Source: Dietzia timorensis
GTDB taxonomy: Bacteria; Actinomycetota; Actinomycetes; Mycobacteriales; Mycobacteriaceae
Direction of reading: 5' to 3'
Assembly: GCF_020742175.1 (NCBI RefSeq)
Contig: NZ_DYXM01000175.1
Span: forward strand, 1-5,177
DNA: 5,177 nt
Positions within the stretch are counted from its first letter, which is position 1; the number at the start of each line of letters is the position of its first letter. This document shows positions 5,110-5,177 of the stretch, in pieces. The notes beneath the pieces were generated by a model. That model was not told the origin of the DNA, did no database searches, and was given only the letters and a program-made list of their open reading frames with translations. The position numbers were made by a program, and so were the translations under genes.

Positions 5110-5177
5110 ATGACTCGCAGAAAGTCAATCGCACTCCAGGCGGGCGCAATCGGTTCCGCCGCCCTGATCGCACTGGC
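5110..5177 (+). CDS. Exported protein, N-terminal fragment
   Basis: Only 22 full codons are inside the window; the gene runs off the right edge. The N-terminus has a basic start (T2-R3-R4-K5) followed by an uninterrupted hydrophobic stretch of Ala, Leu, Ile and Gly, which is a signal peptide or membrane anchor. The T-R-R-K-S-I sequence partly matches a twin-arginine signal but lacks the usual Phe. A lipobox, if present, would come just after the window ends, so a solute-binding lipoprotein is possible but not shown. The start is supported by a GAGG ribosome site nine bases upstream. The leader region is long and AT-rich with a palindrome, which suggests regulated expression. Confidence 0.75.
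   Translation, partial: MTRRKSIALQAGAIGSAALIAL

Overview
The window looks like chromosomal DNA from a high-GC actinobacterium, probably Corynebacterium or a near relative in the Mycobacteriales. The evidence is strong third-position G/C, Shine-Dalgarno motifs of the AGGAG/GAGG type, GTG starts with TANNNT -10 boxes, a lipoprotein PCu(A)C copper chaperone, and SRPBCC and zinc-alcohol-dehydrogenase genes of actinobacterial flavour. The genus is inferred from overall style, not from a marker gene.

Layout: (1) 48-1582, minus strand. A likely two-gene copper unit: a four-helix membrane protein with a histidine-ladder loop, then a PCu(A)C-type copper-chaperone lipoprotein with a Met/His-rich tail. 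(2) 1583-1707, a compact divergent promoter region. It holds two overlapping -10-like boxes and, towards the plus-strand gene, a 72-base stretch without T that contains four hexamer repeats framed by a 10-bp direct repeat. (3) 1708-3810, plus strand. An SRPBCC/AHSA1-like protein with an extra C-terminal domain, then a zinc-dependent, probably NADPH-using, alcohol/aldehyde dehydrogenase of the YahK/cinnamyl-alcohol-dehydrogenase group. (4) 3811-4066, a convergent intergenic region with a strong GC hairpin that probably ends transcription. (5) 4067-4606, minus strand. A second, different SRPBCC-like protein. (6) 4607-5109, a lower-GC, apparently non-coding divergent region with nested inverted repeats (4694-4764), a 14-bp AT-rich palindrome (4952-4965) and a leader for the next gene. 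(7) 5110 to the window end, plus strand. The first 22 codons of an exported protein.

Function: the two minus-strand genes on the left plausibly work together outside or in the membrane on copper supply or tolerance. The central dehydrogenase probably reduces aldehydes in the cytoplasm, and no pathway partner is visible beside it. I do not see a defence system, mobile element, CRISPR array, tRNA or rRNA. The least explained parts are the histidine-ladder membrane protein, the repeat-bearing T-free leader and the structured region upstream of 4606.
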